The notes under the pieces: generated by a model
What the model was told of the DNA's origin: nothing
The model's input: only the letters and a program-made list of their open reading frames with translations
The model's database searches: none
In this document: in pieces, positions 61,170 through 64,000 of the stretch
How positions within the stretch are numbered: the first letter of the stretch is position 1
Layout: every line of letters starts with the position of its first letter
Made by a program: the position numbers and the translations under genes
NCBI RefSeq assembly: GCF_026340465.1
Contig: NZ_JAPEPC010000001.1
Coordinates: forward strand, 5,709,001 to 5,773,000
Source: Streptomyces sp. NBC_01306
Lineage (GTDB): Bacteria; Actinomycetota; Actinomycetes; Streptomycetales; Streptomycetaceae
DNA length: 64,000 bases
Direction of reading: 5' to 3'

Positions 61170-61912
61170 TGTCCGCCTTGCAGAAGAAGCTCGAACTCCT
61201 CCCCGCCGTCGATGTCCGGGACGGCCAGGCGGTCCGCCTCGTCCACGGAGAGTCCGGCTCCGAGACCTCCTACGGCTCACCGCTGGAAGCCGCGCTCGCG
61301 TGGCAGCGGTCGGGCGCCGAGTGGCTGCACCTGGTCGACCTCGACGCCGCCTTCGGCACCGGCGACAACCGGAAGCTGATCTCCGAGGTCACCTCGGCGA
61401 TGGACATCAAGGTCGAGCTCTCCGGCGGCATCCGCGACGACGCGTCGCTGGCCGCAGCCCTCGCCACCGGCTGCACCCGGGTCAACCTCGGCACCGCCGC
61501 GCTGGAGACCCCCGAGTGGGTCGCGAAGATCATCGCCGAGCACGGCGACAAGATCGCGGTCGGCCTCGACGTACGCGGTACGACCCTCAGGGGCCGCGGC
61601 TGGACCCGGGACGGCGGCGACCTCTACGAGACGCTCGCCCGCCTCGACTCCGAGGGCTGCGCCCGCTACGTGGTCACCGACATCGCCAAGGACGGCACGC
61701 TACAGGGCCCCAACCTGGAGCTCCTGAAGAACGTCTGCGCGGCCACCGACAAGCCCGTCGTCGCCTCCGGCGGCGTCTCCTCGCTCGACGACCTGCGGGC
61801 CATCTCCTCGCTCGTCCCCTCCGGCGTCGAGGGCGCGATCGTCGGCAAGGCGCTGTACGCCAAGGCGTTCACCCTGGAAGAGGCCCTCGAAGCGGTAGCG
61901 GTGGCGGCATGA
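61169..61912 (+). CDS. priA: bifunctional HisA/TrpF isomerase PriA
   Basis: 247 aa, ATG sharing a base with the hisH stop. (beta/alpha)8 barrel with general acid/base Asp15 (LPAVDVRDGQAVRLVHG) and Asp171 (VVTDIAKDGTLQGPN), plus ELSGGIRDD and VVASGGVSSLDDL phosphate loops. In actinobacteria this enzyme isomerises both ProFAR (histidine) and PRA (tryptophan); the dual role is inferred from taxon and sequence type (RGTTLRGRGWTRDGGD). Confidence 0.94.
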   Translation: MSALQKKLELLPAVDVRDGQAVRLVHGESGSETSYGSPLEAALAWQRSGAEWLHLVDLDAAFGTGDNRKLISEVTSAMDIKVELSGGIRDDASLAAALATGCTRVNLGTAALETPEWVAKIIAEHGDKIAVGLDVRGTTLRGRGWTRDGGDLYETLARLDSEGCARYVVTDIAKDGTLQGPNLELLKNVCAATDKPVVASGGVSSLDDLRAISSLVPSGVEGAIVGKALYAKAFTLEEALEAVAVAA

Positions 61913-62322
61913 GCGAAGGCGCCACGGACGACGGCGTACGCCGTATCGCCTCCGGCGGCCCGTGGGAGGAGGCCTTCGGCTACTCCCGCGCCGTGGAGCT
62001 GCCCAACGGCCTCGTCCTGGTCGCCGGCTGCACCGCCATGGCCAACGGCCGGATCGCGGAGGGCGGACCGTACGAACAGGCCGTCACCGCCTTCGGCGTC
62101 GCCGTCGACGCGCTCAAGGAGCTCGGCCTGGGCGCCGAGCACGTGGTCCGCACCCGGATGTACGTCACGCACGCCCGTGACGTGGACGAGGTCGGCCGCG
62201 CCCACAAGGAACTGTTCGACAAGGTGCGGCCCGCCGCATCCATGATCATCGTCTCCGGTTTCGTCGACCCCAGCCTGGTCGTCGAGGTCGAGGTCGAGGC
62301 GTACCGGGGGAAGCACGCATGA
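61909..62322 (+). CDS. RidA family protein (reactive enamine/imine deaminase)
   Basis: 137 aa, ATGA overlaps with both priA and hisF. YjgF/RidA signature: WEEAFGYSRAVELPNGLVLVAGCTAM, DALKELGLGAEHVVRTRMYVT, and the C-terminal substrate loop SMIIVSGFVDPSLVVEVEVEAYRG, retaining the Arg of RTRMYV and the final Glu residue region. RidA proteins hydrolyse 2-aminoacrylate-type enamines from PLP enzymes. Placement inside the his operon suggests a protective role beside HisC. Confidence 0.9.
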   Translation: MSEGATDDGVRRIASGGPWEEAFGYSRAVELPNGLVLVAGCTAMANGRIAEGGPYEQAVTAFGVAVDALKELGLGAEHVVRTRMYVTHARDVDEVGRAHKELFDKVRPAASMIIVSGFVDPSLVVEVEVEAYRGKHA

Positions 62323-63074
62323 CACTCGCCGTACGGGTCATCCCCTGCCTGGACGTGGACAACGGCCGCGTCGTCAAGGGAGTCAACTTCCAGAACCTCC
62401 GGGACGCGGGCGACCCCGTCGAGATGGCCAGGCTCTACGACGCCGAGGGCGCCGACGAGCTGACCTTCCTCGACATCACCGCCTCGTCCGGCAACCGCGA
62501 GACGACCTACGACGTGGTGCGCCGCACCGCCGAGCAGGTCTTCATCCCGCTCACCGTCGGCGGCGGCGTCCGTACCACCGAGGACGTCGACAAGCTGCTG
62601 CGCGCGGGCGCGGACAAGGTCGGCGTCAACACCGCGGCCATCGCCCGCCCCGAGCTCATCAGCGAGATCGCCGAGCGCTTCGGGCGCCAGGTGCTCGTCC
62701 TCTCGGTCGACGCCCGCCGCACCGCCGACGGCACCTTCGAGGTCACCACGCACGGCGGCCGCCGGGGCACCGGTATCGACGCCGTCGAGTGGGCGCACCG
62801 GGCGGCCGAGCTGGGGGCGGGCGAGATCCTGCTCAACTCCATGGACGCCGACGGCACCAAGGACGGCTACGACACCGAGATGATCGCGGCGGTACGCGCA
62901 CACGTCACCGTCCCGGTCATCGCGAGCGGTGGCGCGGGCGCCCTGGAGCACTTCCCGCCGGCAGTCGGCGCGGGCGCCGACGCGGTGCTCGCCGCATCGG
63001 TCTTCCACTTCGGTGACCTGCGGATCTCCCAGGTCAAGGACGAGCTGCGGCAGTCCGGCCACCCGGTCAGGTAG
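62319..63074 (+). CDS. hisF: imidazole glycerol phosphate synthase, cyclase subunit
   Basis: 251 aa, ATGA overlap. (beta/alpha)8 barrel with catalytic Asp12 (VIPCLDVDNGRVVKGVNF) and the second Asp in LLNSMDADGTKDGYD (about residue 130). FLDITASSGNRETTYDVV, TVGGGVRTTEDVD and VIASGGAGALEHF are conserved. With HisH it makes IGP and AICAR from PRFAR. It is the last gene of this block before a terminator. Confidence 0.97.
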   Translation: MTLAVRVIPCLDVDNGRVVKGVNFQNLRDAGDPVEMARLYDAEGADELTFLDITASSGNRETTYDVVRRTAEQVFIPLTVGGGVRTTEDVDKLLRAGADKVGVNTAAIARPELISEIAERFGRQVLVLSVDARRTADGTFEVTTHGGRRGTGIDAVEWAHRAAELGAGEILLNSMDADGTKDGYDTEMIAAVRAHVTVPVIASGGAGALEHFPPAVGAGADAVLAASVFHFGDLRISQVKDELRQSGHPVR

Positions 63075-63163
63075 CACCGGACACCCGGCCGGGCAGCGCC
63101 GGACAACGGCCGGGTAGCACCGGACACCGGCCGGGCAGCACCGGCTGCCGGTCAGGAAGAGCC

Positions 63164-63195
63164 GCCCGGCCGCCCTCCCGCAGGGGCGGCCGGGC
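63164..63195. terminator. bidirectional terminator hairpin after hisF
   Basis: GCCCGGCCGCCC (63164-63175) and GGGCGGCCGGGC (63184-63195) pair perfectly over 12 bp around an 8-nt loop. It lies between hisF and the convergent TIGR03085 gene. It is preceded by repeated CACCGGACA / GGCCGGGCAGC units (63075-63155). Confidence 0.7.
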
Positions 63196-63203
63196 GCTCG
63201 GAC

Positions 63204-63836
63204 TCACAGACCGAGCTTGGCCTCGATCGCCTTGGCCGACGCCTCCGCGTCCCCGTCGACCTCCACCTTCGCCGCGTCCTGCCGGCCGAAGGCGAACATC
63301 GTCAGCTCGCCCGGCTCCCCGGTGACCGTCACCACCGGTGTGCCGCGGTGCGCGACCGCGGTCTGGCCGTCGGGCCGCCGCAGCACGAGCCCCACCGGCG
63401 CCCTGCGCCCCATCAGCCGGGCCCCCTTCTCAAGACGCCGCCACAGCGCCTCGGCGAAGACCGGGTCCACCTCACGGGGCGACCAGTCGGGCTGCGCCCG
63501 CCGCACGTCCTCGGCATGTACGAAGAACTCGACGGCGTTGGCGCCCTCGTCCACCTGCTTGAGCGAGTACGGCGAGAACTTGGGCGGCCCCGTACGGATC
63601 AGCTGGATCAGCTCCTCGTACGGCTTCGCGGTGAATTCGCCCTGCACCCGGTCGAGGCGCCCCTTGAGCGCGCCGATCAGGATCCCGCCCGCCGCGTCGA
63701 GCCGCCGCTCGCGTACCACCACATGGGCGGCGAGATCGCGGGTCTTCCAGCCCTCGCAGAGCGTCGGGGCGCCGGGACCCGCCGCCTCCAACAGGTCGGC
63801 GAGGAGAAGTCGTTCGCGCTTGGCATGGGTCGACAT
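63204..63836 (-). CDS. TIGR03085 family metal-binding (DinB-like, mycothiol-related) protein
   Basis: 210 aa from the ATG at 63836. AKRERLLLADLLEAAGPGAPTLCEGWKTRDLAAHVVVRERRLDAA is the DinB/maleylpyruvate-isomerase N-terminal helix pair with metal-ligand His (AAHVV). NAVEFFVHAEDVRRAQPDW supplies further His ligands. Family knowledge links such actinobacterial proteins to mycothiol-dependent chemistry. The substrate is unknown. It diverges from hisI. Confidence 0.85.
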   Translation of the reverse strand: MSTHAKRERLLLADLLEAAGPGAPTLCEGWKTRDLAAHVVVRERRLDAAGGILIGALKGRLDRVQGEFTAKPYEELIQLIRTGPPKFSPYSLKQVDEGANAVEFFVHAEDVRRAQPDWSPREVDPVFAEALWRRLEKGARLMGRRAPVGLVLRRPDGQTAVAHRGTPVVTVTGEPGELTMFAFGRQDAAKVEVDGDAEASAKAIEAKLGL

Positions 63837-63928
63837 GCCCGCCAGCGTACGACCGCGCTCGCCGTTCCGCCCAGTGGGCTGTGGTGGGCCGGGTCCGCCG
63901 GGCCGCGCGGGCGCGGCACAATGAATCC

Positions 63929-64000
63929 ATGACCAGCACGCCCAGCACACCGCAGTCCACCGGTCTCGACCCCGCGATCGCCGCACGCCTCAAGCGCAGC
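63929..64000 (+). CDS. hisI: phosphoribosyl-AMP cyclohydrolase, N-terminal fragment
   Basis: Only 24 codons lie in the window. The reading starts MTSTPSTPQSTGLDPAIAAR. The STGLDPAIAARLKRS segment matches the start expected of streptomycete HisI, and the context (his operon just upstream) supports this. Catalytic residues lie outside the window, so identity is inferred from a short N-terminus and location. Confidence 0.65.
   Translation, partial: MTSTPSTPQSTGLDPAIAARLKRS

Noticed and set aside
1..64000. tRNA, rRNA, integrase, prophage or biosynthetic gene cluster
   Set aside because: No cloverleaf with terminal sequences, no rRNA-like tract, and no integrase, phage structural, PKS or NRPS proteins were seen by eye; a covariance-model search would be needed to exclude small RNAs.

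Overview
The window is chromosomal DNA of very high G+C content from a Streptomyces or a close relative. The evidence is the strong third-position GC bias, the many GTG starts, the 4-nt ATGA/GTGA overlaps between genes, and the gene order: a division and cell-wall (dcw) cluster running into sepF-yggT-divIVA-ileS-lspA, followed by dnaE and a his operon containing priA. No tRNA, rRNA, CRISPR array, integrase or transposase gene was seen. All family assignments come from reading the translated sequence; no database search was run.

Layout. 1-2.7 kb: the 5' end of an FAD oxidoreductase, a HEPN-domain protein, a SAM methyltransferase and a DUF3040 membrane protein. 2.8-7.7 kb (minus strand): a moxR - DUF58 - transglutaminase operon. 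7.9-8.5 kb: a beta-carbonic anhydrase. 8.95-26.8 kb: the dcw cluster rsmH-ftsL-ftsI-murE-murF-mraY-murD-ftsW-murG-ftsQ-ftsZ-pgeF-yggS-sepF-yggT-divIVA, which makes lipid II and builds the septum and polar growth machinery. mraZ, murC, ddl and ftsA are absent from it. 27.3-34.1 kb: ileS on the minus strand behind an isoleucine T-box, then a histone-tailed DksA/TraR protein, lspA, a pseudouridine synthase and a GNAT protein. 34.1-38.3 kb: two Tat-exported proteins that look accessory (a GH95-like glycosidase and an unrecognised protein). 38.6-44.8 kb: antiporter, MscS channel, dienelactone hydrolase, DsbA-like protein, a membrane protein and DUF2252. 45-48.5 kb: dnaE. 48.6-57.2 kb: small and poorly characterised genes, an ABC exporter, YbaK and a Lon-N-like protein. 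57.3-63.1 kb: hisD-hisC-hisB-(small membrane protein)-hisH-priA-ridA-hisF, then a DinB/TIGR03085 gene and the first codons of hisI.

Most notable non-coding structure: (1) a 105-bp element with near-perfect terminal inverted repeats and flanking CTAG between murD and ftsW, which supplies the murD stop codon, plus a 16-bp palindrome at 52954-52969 built from the same terminal sequence, which supplies the stop codons of two convergent genes; (2) three AGTGG boxes at exact 10-bp spacing over the probable rsmH promoter, resembling MraZ operator boxes although no mraZ is present here; (3) a translational T-box upstream of ileS; (4) several minisatellites (47-bp units beside divIVA, 48-bp units inside divIVA, 16-bp units at 55.5 kb).
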